Assembly (NCBI GenBank): GCA_904380375.1
Contig: CAJFID010000025.1
Coordinates: 1-41,374 of the forward strand
Length of the DNA stretch: 41,374 nt
Source: Avimonas intestinalis
GTDB lineage: Bacteria; Bacillota; Clostridia; Oscillospirales; Acutalibacteraceae
Reading direction: 5' to 3'
A program made the translations under genes and the position numbers. The notes beneath the pieces are model-generated. The model was not told where the DNA came from and searched no databases. It was given only the letters and a program-made list of their open reading frames with translations. Shown piece by piece: positions 15,831-24,524 of the stretch (position 1 is its first letter; every line of letters begins with the position of its first letter).

Positions 15831-17000
15831 ATGCTTGGTAATTTTTCTTACTGCAATCCGACGAAGCTCTATTTCGGGGAAGATTCTCTGAACTGCCTGA
15901 ATACGGAGCTGCCCAAATACGGAAAGAATGTGGCGCTGATCTATGGCGGCGGTTCGATCAAAAAGAACGGCATCTATGATGCGGTTGTTCAGATTTTGAA
16001 GGACAACGGCAAGGAGGTGGCCGAGATTGCCGGCGTCATGCCTAATCCCACCGTGGATAAGCTTTATGAGGGGGTGGAGATCGCCCGGAAGCATCACGCC
16101 GACCTTCTGCTGGCCGTAGGAGGCGGTTCGGTCTGTGACTATGCAAAGGCGGTTTCAGTTTCTGTGAACTGTAAAGAAGATCCTTGGGAGAAGTATTACC
16201 AGCGCTTTGAGGAGCCGGATTGCGAAACACTGCCGGTGGGCTGCGTGCTGACGATGGTAGGTACAGGCTCGGAAATGAACGCCGGAGCAGTGATTACCAA
16301 CCCGCATACCCATCAGAAGATCGGCCATGTTTTCGCCGACGAGAAGATTATGCCGAAGTTTGCCATTTTGAATCCGAAATACACCCTGACGCTGCCACAC
16401 TATCAAATGGTAGCCGGCATCTATGACATCTTCAACCATATCTGCGAGCAGTATTTCTCCGGGGAAGATGACAATACCAGCGACTATATCAGCGAGGGGC
16501 TGATGCGCTCGGTGATCCATGCCAGCCGTATCGCCAATAAGGCCCCGCAGGATTATGAAGCCCGCAGCAACCTGATGTGGGCGGCCACCTGGGCGCTGAA
16601 TACCCTGGTCGCAAAAGGCAAATCCACCGACTGGATGGTGCATATGCTAGGCCAGGCTGTGGGCGCCTACACCAATGCCACCCACGGCATGACGCTGGCA
16701 GCGGTTTCCCTGCCGTATTACCATTACATCCTGCCCTATGGCCTGCCAAAGTTTAAGCGCTTCGCCGTGAATGTGTGGGACGTGGCCCCTGCCGGAAAAA
16801 GCGATGAACAGGTGGCGAAGGAAGGGCTCCAGGCCATGGAGAATTGGATGAAAGAGCTGGGCCTGGCCATGAACATCTCCGAGCTCGGCGCTACAGAGGA
16901 AATGCTTAAAGGGCTTGCCGACGCCACGCTCATCATGAGCGGCGGCTACAAGGTGCTGGACCGCGATGAGGTTGTGCAGATTTTGAAGGAGAGCATGTGA
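15831..17000 (+). CDS. Iron-containing alcohol dehydrogenase, BdhA/YqhD type
   Basis: This 389-residue cytoplasmic enzyme reduces aldehydes to alcohols, or the reverse, with NAD(P)H. Its N terminus FSYCNPTKLYFGEDSL is typical of the butanol-dehydrogenase (BdhA/BdhB, YqhD) branch. The dinucleotide motif is AVGGGSVCDYAKAV near residue 95. The metal site is visible as the Asp and His residues of IYDIFNHICEQYF near residue 190 and the later histidines in MVHMLGQAVGAYTNATHGM (about 265-285). The ATG follows AAGGAGGAACAAAAC, an excellent site. In this redox-rich neighbourhood it probably disposes of aldehydes or of excess reductant; the true substrate is not readable. Confidence 0.92.
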   Translation: MLGNFSYCNPTKLYFGEDSLNCLNTELPKYGKNVALIYGGGSIKKNGIYDAVVQILKDNGKEVAEIAGVMPNPTVDKLYEGVEIARKHHADLLLAVGGGSVCDYAKAVSVSVNCKEDPWEKYYQRFEEPDCETLPVGCVLTMVGTGSEMNAGAVITNPHTHQKIGHVFADEKIMPKFAILNPKYTLTLPHYQMVAGIYDIFNHICEQYFSGEDDNTSDYISEGLMRSVIHASRIANKAPQDYEARSNLMWAATWALNTLVAKGKSTDWMVHMLGQAVGAYTNATHGMTLAAVSLPYYHYILPYGLPKFKRFAVNVWDVAPAGKSDEQVAKEGLQAMENWMKELGLAMNISELGATEEMLKGLADATLIMSGGYKVLDRDEVVQILKESM

Positions 17001-17006
17001 TCGTCT

Positions 17007-17426
17007 GTGAATAAGAAGATTAAAAATTTAACCCTAGCGGCTGTGTTCCTGACTATCGGCTTGGTTCTTCCCTTGCTGACCGGCTAAATCCCTCGGATTG
17101 GCAGTATGCTTCTGCCGATGCACATCCCGGTTTTTCTCTGCGGGCTGATCTGTGGATGGCAATACGGCGCTACGGAGCCTGTATTTGTTCAGCCCCGGCC
17201 CATCGGTATTATTGAAGGGGCCTACAGCTGCCATCCGTATTTGTGGGATTGCTATGACTTACGGATATTTCTGGACATAGACCGGGAACGGCAGCTTCAA
17301 AGGATCCGGGAGCGAAACGGAGCGGAGCAGCTGAATATCTTTCAGAAACAGTGGATCCCATTTGAAGAACAATATTTTTCGGCTTACCGCATACCCCAGC
17401 GATGCGATTTGTCCTTCCTTTCATGA
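17007..17426 (+). pseudogene. Deletion fusion of ECF transporter S component and uridine kinase remnants
   Basis: From GTG 17007 the frame encodes KKIKNLTLAAVFLTIGLVLP, then an in-frame TAA at 17085-17087, then IPRIGSMLLPMHIPVFLCG and LICGWQYGA. This is the N-terminal part of an ECF-type vitamin transporter S component; the TAA probably replaced a CAA (Gln) codon. The same frame then runs without a break, near 17175, into EPVFVQPRPIGIIEGAYS and CHPYLWDCYDLRIFLDID, then ERQLQRIRERNG and YFSAYRIPQRCDL, the C-terminal part of a uridine/nucleoside kinase. So a deletion seems to have removed the rest of the first gene and the start of the second, which were presumably neighbours. The kinase end is cut at TGA 17424. 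Family calls rest on recognised motifs. Confidence 0.75.
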
Positions 17427-17483
17427 AGCGTCATGAAAACATACTCTGTAGATTATTCCTATTTGTGAAGGAGTGTTCGGCGA

Positions 17484-18617
17484 ATGATTTACAAAAATTT
17501 TCAAGGGCTCAAACTATCCGCTCTTGGCATGGGAGCCATGCGGCTGCCGGTGATCAACGGGGACGATTCCCGCATTGATGAAAAGGCAGCGGCGGACATG
17601 GTGAGGTACGCCATCGCACATGGGGTCAACTACTACGACACAGCATGGGGCTATCACGATGGGAATTCCGAGCTGGTCATGGGCAGGGCCTTGGGAGAGT
17701 ATCCGAGGGAAAGCTATTACCTTGCGGATAAGTTCCCCGGATACGATCTTTCAAATATGACCAAGGTGGAATCCATCTTTGAAAAGCAGCTGGAAAAATG
17801 CGGCGTTTCCTATTTTGATTTTTACCTGTTTCATAATGTCTGCGAGATGAATATTGACGCCTACTTAGATCCGCAGTATGGTATTTTTGATTATCTCCTG
17901 AGGCAGAAGAAGGCCGGCCGTATACGGCATCTGGGCTTTTCCGCCCACGGCAGCTACGAGGTGATGAAGCGTTTCCTTGAGGCGTACGGGAAGGATATGG
18001 AGTTCTGCCAGATTCAGCTTAATTACTTGGACTGGCGCTTCCAGGACGCAAAGGCCAAGGTGGAGCTGTTGAACCAATACCATATCCCGGTCTGGGTTAT
18101 GGAGCCGCTACGGGGAGGCAAGCTGGCTTCTTTATCGCCGGCGGATGAAAAAAGGCTCAAGGAGCTCCGCCCGCAGGAAAAAATCCCAGCCTGGGCCTTC
18201 CGCTTTTTGCAGGGCATTCCCAACGTAGTCGTTACCCTTTCGGGCATGTCGAATAGGGAGCAGCTGCAGGATAATCTCCGTACCTATGAAGAGGAAAAGC
18301 CCTTGAACGCGCAGGAAATGGAGACGCTGATGGCCATAGCGGATGTGATGGTGGGCAAAATTGCGCTGCCCTGTACAGCTTGCCATTATTGCGTGAGCCA
18401 TTGCCCGCAGGGGTTGGATATCCCCGCCCTGCTCGCCTTATATAACGAGCACTGCTTTACCGAAGGCGGGTTCATCGCGCCGATGGCGATGATGGCTATT
18501 CCGGAAGAGAAACGTCCCAGCGCCTGCATCGGCTGCCGCAGCTGCGAAGCGGTATGTCCCCAACAGATCAAAATTTCGGAGGCGATGGCGGATTTCTCGC
18601 AAAAGCTCAACGCATAA
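17484..18617 (+). CDS. Aldo/keto reductase with C-terminal 2x[4Fe-4S] domain
   Basis: The 377-residue protein has an AKR TIM barrel followed by a ferredoxin-like tail. Barrel catalytic residues are visible as Asp/Tyr in NYYDTAWGYHDGNSE (about residues 50-64), Lys in YLADKFPG (about 78-85) and His in FYLFHNVCE (about 113-121). The tail carries C297-x2-C300-x2-C303-x3-C307 and C348-x2-C351-x2-C354-x3-C358, each ending CP, so two [4Fe-4S] clusters are expected. Such AKRs are common in anaerobes and may use ferredoxin-type electrons instead of, or as well as, NADPH; the substrate is unknown. ATG 17484 follows GAAGGAGTG. It stands alone between the transporter/kinase remnant and a long gene-poor stretch. 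Confidence 0.92.
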   Translation: MIYKNFQGLKLSALGMGAMRLPVINGDDSRIDEKAAADMVRYAIAHGVNYYDTAWGYHDGNSELVMGRALGEYPRESYYLADKFPGYDLSNMTKVESIFEKQLEKCGVSYFDFYLFHNVCEMNIDAYLDPQYGIFDYLLRQKKAGRIRHLGFSAHGSYEVMKRFLEAYGKDMEFCQIQLNYLDWRFQDAKAKVELLNQYHIPVWVMEPLRGGKLASLSPADEKRLKELRPQEKIPAWAFRFLQGIPNVVVTLSGMSNREQLQDNLRTYEEEKPLNAQEMETLMAIADVMVGKIALPCTACHYCVSHCPQGLDIPALLALYNEHCFTEGGFIAPMAMMAIPEEKRPSACIGCRSCEAVCPQQIKISEAMADFSQKLNA

Positions 18618-19297
18618 AAGAGCAGGAAAATGGAATAGCGCCAATTGCCCGTATGTATGATAGCGTACAATTTGACCGTCCAGGCTCCATAGCTTGGACG
18701 GCCAAATTTATGACAGCAGGAAACGCAGGAGAAAAAGGAGAAGGGCGAAGGAGGAGGAAAAGCGAGCAGAGGAAAGCGGCGATTTTGATCATGCGGTGGA
18801 TGGTATCGGAATATTTATAGGAATCCTTTTTGGATGAATTCTTTATAAATAAAAAAGGCAGGCCTTTTTGATTCTTTGACGCATAGTATGGATCATCCAG
18901 TCCTCAAATTTTCCGCCGCACCACGGTTCCGAACGTACCGGAAACATACAATACCAATCCAACACGAAGACCTCTCCTTTTGCCTCACCACGGCACATCC
19001 GGATGGTATTCATGGTACACCCGGGCGTACCATGAATAATTCCGCCTGCCATCATTTGAAATTCCATCTCGCGCAGTGCCTTTTCTGCCCGTTCTTCTTC
19101 CCGCGCGGAGGAATAGCTTCTACAGGGAATCTCCGTGTATTTTGAGCGAATGCAGTCCACTGTGCATCCGTTAAGTTTTATTGTTATCTGGCTGAAGAGA
19201 GGCGGCATGCGGCGTCCGATCAATGGGGGGAGACGGTTGGCTTAACGGTCAATGACTGACGGTTCTTTTCATTGATAGCCGTTTTCGGATGATCCTA
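18618..19297. other. Gene-poor region
   Basis: No convincing gene. A minus-strand frame at 18843-19223 (up to 126 residues, Cys-rich, REEERAEKALREMEFQMMAG) has only a TTG or an unsupported ATG and no ribosome-binding site. I list it as an open frame, not a gene. A strong palindrome within it is listed separately. Confidence 0.5.
19007..19038. repeat. 32-bp near-perfect palindrome
   Basis: TATTCATGGTACACCC at 19007-19022 pairs with GGGCGTACCATGAATA at 19023-19038 with a single mismatch (A19019 against C19026); the centre is CCCGGG. There is essentially no loop, so it would form a cruciform or bind a symmetric dimer rather than act as a terminator. There is no T run on either side. Confidence 0.85.
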
Positions 19298-19326
19298 TTG
19301 TAGGCGGCCGTAAGGGATGCTATTAT
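19298..19326 (+). promoter_or_regulatory. Probable promoter of the APH-type kinase gene
   Basis: -35 TTGTAG (19298-19303), a 17-base spacer and -10 TATTAT (19321-19326), about 60 bases before ATG 19389. Confidence 0.5.
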
Positions 19327-19388
19327 AGTATAAAGATATGCATGGCAGTTTGAAGCGGGATTTTTATCAGGCAAGAAAGGGGGGCGTT

Positions 19389-20366
19389 ATGGGTTCGTCC
19401 TTATATCGTGAGTTATCCGAACACGAACTTGCCGGGGTTGTATCGGCGGTTTTGCACACCGAGCTGTGCGCGGCCCGTCTGATGACGGGTGGTCTTTTCA
19501 ACACGACGTATCTGGTGGAAACCGAAAAATACGGGCCGGCTGTTCTCCGTGTCGGCCCCGTAAACCGGCATTTGCTCATGCCGTTTGAGCATCGCCTCAT
19601 GGAGGCCGAAGAATATGTATACGGCCTTTGCGCAAAGCACGGCGTCCCAGCGTCCGAAATTTTAGCCGTGGATACCTCCAAAAGGCTCATAGACCGTGAT
19701 GTTATGTTCGTCCGGTATATCCCGAGCAAGCCAATGAGCGAGATGGTGCTGGAGCTGCAGGATCAAGCCCGTATTTGCCGGGACATCGGCGCTGCAACCG
19801 CGAAGCTGCACGGCATCCGGGCGCCCCGCTTTGGCAGGATCGCCGAGGTGAAGGACGGCGGCGGGTTCCCTCTTTGGAGCGAGGCCTTGCTCCACGAATT
19901 GTACGAATGGGAACAAGTCGGCGTGCCCGCAGCGCTCTTTGAAGAAACGGAGCATATCCAGATACGACGGCTTTTTCAAAAGGCGGTTCCGTATCTTGAC
20001 GAAGTGAAGGAGCCGTGCCTTGTACATGCCGATCTTTGGACCGGGAATATCTTAATCCGCACCGATACCGCAAAGCCCCGATTTGCCGCGATCATTGATG
20101 CGGACAGGGCCCTATGGGGGGATCCGGACTTTGAGTTTTCTTCGATTCGCTGGACCTACACGGAAGAAAGCTTTTGGGATGGCTATGGCCGCACGCTGTC
20201 GCAGGCTCCGGCCGACCAGGTCCGCAGAGGCATCTATACCCTGTTGAACCGGCTTTGGGATACCTATGTATATTCGTGTGAATACAACTGGCTGGAAGTC
20301 GCGGCAGGTGAACAAGATAAAACAAGGGATCAGATGGCGGAGCTGCGGGAACTGCTGAACCTATGA
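19389..20366 (+). CDS. APH-family phosphotransferase
   Basis: This 325-residue protein has the aminoglycoside phosphotransferase/choline kinase fold. The N lobe contains ARLMTGGLFNTTYLVET and AVLRVGPVN, with the ATP-site lysine replaced by Arg in that last motif. The catalytic loop is LVHADLWTGNIL near residue 223 and the metal-binding loop IIDADRALWGDPDFEFSS near residue 245. Members phosphorylate small alcohols such as aminoglycosides, homoserine, choline or fructosamine. Nothing ties this one to a known resistance gene, so metabolite kinase is as likely as antibiotic kinase. ATG 19389 is chosen over ATG 19338 because AAAGGGGGG lies just upstream. A GNAT acetyltransferase follows after 45 bases. 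Confidence 0.85.
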   Translation: MGSSLYRELSEHELAGVVSAVLHTELCAARLMTGGLFNTTYLVETEKYGPAVLRVGPVNRHLLMPFEHRLMEAEEYVYGLCAKHGVPASEILAVDTSKRLIDRDVMFVRYIPSKPMSEMVLELQDQARICRDIGAATAKLHGIRAPRFGRIAEVKDGGGFPLWSEALLHELYEWEQVGVPAALFEETEHIQIRRLFQKAVPYLDEVKEPCLVHADLWTGNILIRTDTAKPRFAAIIDADRALWGDPDFEFSSIRWTYTEESFWDGYGRTLSQAPADQVRRGIYTLLNRLWDTYVYSCEYNWLEVAAGEQDKTRDQMAELRELLNL

Positions 20367-20411
20367 AGCCCAAAACTCGGTCAATCCATTGGTAAAAGAG
20401 TGAGGTGCAGG

Positions 20412-20945
20412 ATGATAACCGCTAAAATCATTGACCATACGCACAAAACCGATATCAATATCAAGAACGAGCTGTTTCCACTGTTCGGCCGGCTGATCCC
20501 TTCCTACTCCAATGAACAATGGGGCTATACCATAGAGCGGTTTGCCGAAGAAAATATCACGCAAATGTGCTTTCCCGACGAAAACTACGATTGGGAGGCG
20601 CTCTCGCGAAACAGCGTTTTTGTCGGTGCCTATGATGGAGAGCGATGCGTTGGCCTTGCCATCCTGCAGCAGGCGATGCTGAAATATATGTATCTATACG
20701 ACCTGAAGGTCAACGCGGATTACAGAGGCCGCCGTATCGGAACGATGCTGATTGATAAATCCAAAGAGGTGGCGCTGGAGCAGGGATACCGCGGGCTTTA
20801 TACGCAGGGACAGGATAACAACCTGGGGGCGTGCCTGTTTTATCTGCACAACGGTTTTGTGATCGGAGGCCTGGATACCAACGTATACAAAGGTACCTCC
20901 CAGGAAGGAAAAAAAGACATCCTTTTTTACTGCGAAGCAACCTGA
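20412..20945 (+). CDS. GNAT acetyltransferase, streptothricin-acetyltransferase-like
   Basis: The 177-residue product is a Gcn5-related N-acetyltransferase. The acetyl-CoA site is seen as YLYDLKVNADYRGRRIGTML (strand 4 plus the R/Q-x-x-G-x-G/A loop). The C-terminal part LYTQGQDNNLGACLFYLHNG and FVIGGLDTNVYKG strongly resembles streptothricin acetyltransferases (Sat/SatA), where QDNN..AC.FY is characteristic. That resemblance is from memory of the family; many chromosomal Sat-like proteins have no proven resistance role. ATG 20412 follows GAGGTG; the GTG at 20400 overlaps that site. With the APH-type kinase 45 bases upstream it forms a probable two-gene operon of two antibiotic-modification-type enzymes. 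Confidence 0.85.
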   Translation: MITAKIIDHTHKTDINIKNELFPLFGRLIPSYSNEQWGYTIERFAEENITQMCFPDENYDWEALSRNSVFVGAYDGERCVGLAILQQAMLKYMYLYDLKVNADYRGRRIGTMLIDKSKEVALEQGYRGLYTQGQDNNLGACLFYLHNGFVIGGLDTNVYKGTSQEGKKDILFYCEAT

Positions 20946-21765
20946 ACCCGCTTTTATGTCCAGCGAAGCATTTACCAATATCAAATCAAGGGAGCTGCAT
21001 ACAATGTCTGACGGGAACCCTGAAAAGTATCTATTATTCAAAAAGCAGCGCACGCATTGACCCGGCCAACCGCGTGCGGGATATTCTGGGACATACTGAT
21101 TGCCTATTTTAATAGGCACTTTACCCGTATTGTTTTGTGTGAAGCCGCTTTCTCCGGGAGGGAAAGCGGCTTTTGCCATCCGTTGAAGCAGGGCAATGTG
21201 GTTGGATGGGTCAACACCAGCGATTGGGGTTAGGATATAGGCGGCTGTGCTGTCGGGAAAGGCGAATCCAAATAAAGAGGTGTTTTATCCTGTCGTTGCG
21301 CCGTTCACCGTGATTGCCTGGCTTTCCTGCTTCAATGCGGTACCGCAAACATTTTTCTGAGGCGGAGGAATCCGAGCCCTTTGTGCTGCCGCCTTCTTCA
21401 GACGAATCTGCGGACAAAGGTTCCGGAACGAATAGGGCGCCGGCCTATTTCAGCGGTGTGGAGAATGCCGGTTTACCAGATTGTGCGGATGCGTCAGCAC
21501 AGCCTGCATTCAGGCATGGAACGCAAAGCCGCCGGAACTTGCGGCGAGGCAGCGTCTATGTTTGCAGAAGCCAACGAAAAACGCATGGAAAACGATAAAA
21601 TATAGGTATTAGACATGGGTGAGCGGGAGATTTAGAATAGGATCAAGGAAAAAACGGGGCCGCGGCAATCCCCGCTTTCTGAATTTGAAATAGGCGGTAT
21701 TAAGTACATGCCGGAATATGCTGCACGAATCATGGCAAGCGGTTCATCAACAAAGAGAAACAAAG
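20946..21765. other. Degenerate region with short coding remnants
   Basis: No intact gene. Around 21264-21361 one frame reads NKEVFYPVVAPFTVIAWLS then CFNAVPQTFF and stops; 21463-21605 reads RMPVYQIVRMRQHSLHSG then AAGTCGEAASMFAEANEKRM. Both look like ends of once-coding sequence, but I cannot assign families. A small perfect hairpin GCCTATT-TT-AATAGGC lies at about 21102-21117. The region joins other decayed genes to its right. Confidence 0.4.
21142..21174 (+). terminator. Rho-independent terminator
   Basis: AAGCCGCTTTC (21142-21152) pairs with GAAAGCGGCTT (21162-21172), with TTTT at 21171-21174. It is about 200 bases after the GNAT stop and may end the APH-GNAT transcript. Confidence 0.7.
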
Positions 21766-22395
21766 ATGGAACAATGCAAACAACTGCGAAAGGTTGCGCT
21801 GGGTGCCTGGGCGTGCGGAAATGATGGAGCCATTGGCGGACAGCAAACGGCGGAGGGGCTTCGGCCGGTGTTTGACGCGGCTATGAAGGCGGGGTTGCAC
21901 CGTCCATGTTTACGGCATAGGCGCTTCTGAGAAGATTTTGGGTAAATTCCTGCGCATGGTACCCCGAGACCGCTATCTCATCTCGGATAGGTTTATGCCT
22001 CAATGCGTCGGCCCTTCTGCGGAAAATGCGGTGATAACGATGTATAAGCCCGGCGCCCAGCCGCTGGGCACCGAATATAGGGACCTCTATTGGATCCATA
22101 ACCCTGTAGGAGCGCGGGAATGAGCCCGCAAGCATCCCTTTGGCCAAAACGCGTAGGGCTCCAACCCAATCCGACGGGGATAAAAAACGCAGCTATTCTG
22201 GGGGCTGATGGCTTGAAAATCGCCGCTGCCCAAAACAATTTCCGCCTTTTGAACCGCTCCTCCGAAATTTCGGGTAGTCTTGATCGTTTCGCCAAAATGA
22301 TATCACTTTTTCTCCTATATGGATCGCTGGGCCGGAAAAACGCTCTTGAACGTTATCCACAGCTGGGAAAAGGAAATGAAGTAAGGAGGCACACG
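21766..22395 (+). pseudogene. Decayed aldo/keto reductase
   Basis: Three frames together read along an AKR of the YLISDKF type. Frame 1 (from ATG 21766) gives VALGAWACGNDGAIGGQQTA then EGLRPVFDAAMKAGL. Frame 2 (about 21912-22123) gives VYGIGASEKILGKFLRMVPR, then DRYLISDRFMPQCVGPSAEN, then DLYWIHNPVGARE and TGA. Frame 3 (about 22136-22395) gives ILGADGLKIAAAQNNFRLLN and RSSEISGSLDRFAKM. In an intact enzyme these would be the strand-1, catalytic-Lys, catalytic-His and strand-6/7 regions in that order. The catalytic Asp-Thr-Ala-Tyr segment is deleted near 21900. At least two frameshifts and internal losses make it non-functional. The right end abuts the flavodoxin gene at 22398. Confidence 0.85.
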
Positions 22396-22397
22396 CA

Positions 22398-22892
22398 ATG
22401 AAGATCGTTGTTTTGGAGGGCAGTCCCAACAGAAACGGCTCCTCCAACCTGTTGGCAGACTGTTTTCGGCAGGGAGCGGAGGAGGCCGGCCATACGGTGG
22501 AAATCATCGATGCCGCCCGCGCCGACATCCATCCCTGCACCGGCTGCATCCATTGTGGATACGAAGGGCCCTGCGTGCAGAGGGATGAGATTGACCAGAT
22601 CCGTCCCCAAATTCTGGAGGCGGACATGATGGTATTTGTGACGCCGTTGTACTACTACGGGATGTCCGCGCAGCTGAAAGCTTTGATCGACCGTTTCTGC
22701 GCCTTCAACAGCTCTATCCAGCGCAGGCATATGAAATCCGCCCTGCTGGCCGTTGCCTGGAACAGCGATGACTGGACCTTTGAAGCGCTGGAAGCTCATT
22801 ATAAGACCTTGGTGAGATACTTAAATTTTGAAGACAGAGGGATGGTGCTGGGTGTTGGCTGCGGAACGCCCTCCATGACCCGGCATTCCTAA
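22398..22892 (+). CDS. Flavodoxin-family NAD(P)H:FMN oxidoreductase, C-terminally truncated
   Basis: The 164-residue product is an NADPH-dependent FMN reductase/iron-sulfur flavoprotein-type flavodoxin. IVVLEGSPNRNGSSNLLADC is the FMN phosphate loop (residues 3-22), CTGCIHCGYEGPC the Cys cluster (about 49-61) and VFVTPLYYYGMSAQLKALID the isoalloxazine loop (about 79-98). The TAA at 22890-22892 interrupts the C terminus: the same frame goes on for 13 codons (FPQQAYSLGNRLR) to TGA 22932-22934, which looks like the normal end of the family. So a single base change probably shortened the protein by about 14 residues. The core fold is complete and it may still work. The ATG follows GTAAGGAGG. Confidence 0.88.
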   Translation: MKIVVLEGSPNRNGSSNLLADCFRQGAEEAGHTVEIIDAARADIHPCTGCIHCGYEGPCVQRDEIDQIRPQILEADMMVFVTPLYYYGMSAQLKALIDRFCAFNSSIQRRHMKSALLAVAWNSDDWTFEALEAHYKTLVRYLNFEDRGMVLGVGCGTPSMTRHS

Positions 22893-23100
22893 TTCCCGCA
22901 GCAGGCGTATAGCCTGGGGAACCGACTGCGGTGAGCAGCGGCCGGACAACGGACGGCGGAAGCCAAGACGATTTTGGACAATGCCGCCGCCTGTGGAAAT
23001 CCCTGCCGGATGAAGAAGCACAATCCGCCCATTTCAAACAATCCGTTAGGCAAGCAATCCATTGCTGCCCTTTAAGAAAAGAAGAAAGGGATGATTGACT

Positions 23101-23769
23101 ATGAAAAAGGTTTTATCTCTCCTGCTATCCTCGCTATTGGCCCTTTCCCTTGCCGCCTGCAACGGGGGAACTCTCTCTTCAAACGGCAATGGAGCTTCCG
23201 AGCCATCCACCCAGTCTTCCGAGCCGCCCGCTTCCGAAGCGCCATCCGGCTCTGAAATGCCTGCGGGAACATCGGAACCCACAACCCAAGCTGGAAGAAT
23301 ACTGATCGCGTACTTTTCCTGGTCGGGCAATACGGAGCGGATGGCGCAGATGATCCAAGCGGAAACCGGCGGCGACCTGTTTGAAATCGCCCCGGCCACC
23401 CCGTACACGGACGATTACAACGAGCTCCTTGACATTGCGCGGCAGGAACAGGCGGATGATGCCCGGCCGGAGCTGGCCAGCCAGGTAGAAAATTGGGACA
23501 GCTATGATGTCGTGTTTGTAGGCTATCCCGACTGGTGGAGCGATGCGCCTATGCTGATCTATTCGTTCTTGGAAACCTACAATTGGGAAGGTAAAACCCT
23601 CGTCCCCTTCTGCACCAGCGGTGGCAGCGGTTTTGGACGCAGCCTGGACAAGCTCCCCGACAGCGCATCGGGAGCCACGGTCCTAGAAGGGCTTCATGTG
23701 TCCGGCAGCCGTGTGGAGGGAGCCGGGGAAGACATAGCCAATTGGATCGGCGGCCTGGATCTGGCTTAA
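23101..23769 (+). CDS. Exported flavodoxin lipoprotein
   Basis: This 222-residue protein starts with a lipoprotein signal, MKKVLSLLLSSLLALSLAAC, with the lipidated Cys at 20. A 45-residue Ser/Pro/Glu-rich linker (about 21-65) follows, then a complete flavodoxin domain: ILIAYFSWSGNTERMAQMIQ is the FMN phosphate loop, VVFVGYPDWWSDAPMLIYS the second FMN loop with its aromatic pair, and LVPFCTSGGSGFGRSL the third. It would sit on the outer face of the membrane on a flexible tether, where FMN-bound protein could receive electrons. The ATG at 23101 follows GAAAGGGATG. The membrane cytochrome gene follows after 26 bases, then the DUF362 lipoprotein after 27, implying one operon and a shared extracytoplasmic redox task. 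Confidence 0.92.
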   Translation: MKKVLSLLLSSLLALSLAACNGGTLSSNGNGASEPSTQSSEPPASEAPSGSEMPAGTSEPTTQAGRILIAYFSWSGNTERMAQMIQAETGGDLFEIAPATPYTDDYNELLDIARQEQADDARPELASQVENWDSYDVVFVGYPDWWSDAPMLIYSFLETYNWEGKTLVPFCTSGGSGFGRSLDKLPDSASGATVLEGLHVSGSRVEGAGEDIANWIGGLDLA

Positions 23770-23795
23770 TTGTGAGGGGAAGGAGGAAAAACCCC

Positions 23796-24497
23796 GTGAA
23801 GCCGAAAGCGATTATAAAAATCGTAGTGGATGTTCTGATGTCGCTCGCCCTGCTGTTCCTGATGGGATACCAGTTCTGGGGCGACGCCGCCCATGAATGG
23901 GCGGGAGCCGGGATGTTTCTTCTATTCCTTCTTCATCATATCCTGAATGGAAATTGGTACGGATCCCTTTTCAAAGGCAGGTATACGCCGGTCCGCATTT
24001 TTCAGCTGGTTGTGAATGTACTGGTATTCCTCGCCATGGCCGGGCTCATGGTCAGCGGGATCATGCTTTCCAACCACGTCTTTGCGTTTTTGAATATCCA
24101 TGGCGGTATGTCCTTTGCGCGGCTTCTGCATATGGCTGCTTCCCATTGGGGCTTTGTCCTTATGGCGCTGCATCTAGGGCTGCACTGGGGCATGTTCCTT
24201 GGCTTGGGCAGAAAAGCGTTGAAACTGCGGCAGTCCTCCCGCCTGCGGAAGACTCTTTTGACCATTCTTGGAGCCGGAATTGCCACCTATGGCCTCACGG
24301 TATTGATCCGGCGTGACTTTCTTACCTATATGCTGCTGCAAACACAGTTTGTTTTCCTAGATTTCAGCGAGCCAATCCCCTTTTTCTACTTTGACTATCT
24401 GGCTATGATGGGCGCTTTTATTTTCCTGTCCTATACTGTTTCCATGCTGCTGCGGAAGCTACCGGCCAAAAAATCCCAATCCACCAATCCTTCCTAG
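23796..24497 (+). CDS. DUF4405 membrane cytochrome-like protein
   Basis: The 233-residue protein has about five or six membrane helices and many histidines placed as in DUF4405, the cytochrome-b-like family often linked to extracytosolic flavin transfer. The histidines are H33, H47 and H48 (LLFLLHHILNGNWY), H94, H102, H112, H117 (HMAASHWGF) and H126/H130 (LHLGLHWG), suitable for two haem ligand pairs between helices. The start is GTG 23796, preceded by GGAAGGAGG; the frame upstream to 23742 overlaps the previous gene and lacks a site. Its place between an exported flavodoxin and an exported DUF362 protein suggests that it carries electrons across the membrane between cytoplasmic and external partners. 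Haem binding is inferred. Confidence 0.85.
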   Translation: MKPKAIIKIVVDVLMSLALLFLMGYQFWGDAAHEWAGAGMFLLFLLHHILNGNWYGSLFKGRYTPVRIFQLVVNVLVFLAMAGLMVSGIMLSNHVFAFLNIHGGMSFARLLHMAASHWGFVLMALHLGLHWGMFLGLGRKALKLRQSSRLRKTLLTILGAGIATYGLTVLIRRDFLTYMLLQTQFVFLDFSEPIPFFYFDYLAMMGAFIFLSYTVSMLLRKLPAKKSQSTNPS

Positions 24498-24524
24498 CGT
24501 TATAACAAGACAAGGAGGCTTCCA

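Noticed and set aside
18843..19223. Cys-rich minus-strand frame as a gene
   Set aside because: Starts at TTG or an unsupported ATG, no ribosome-binding site, no family pattern.
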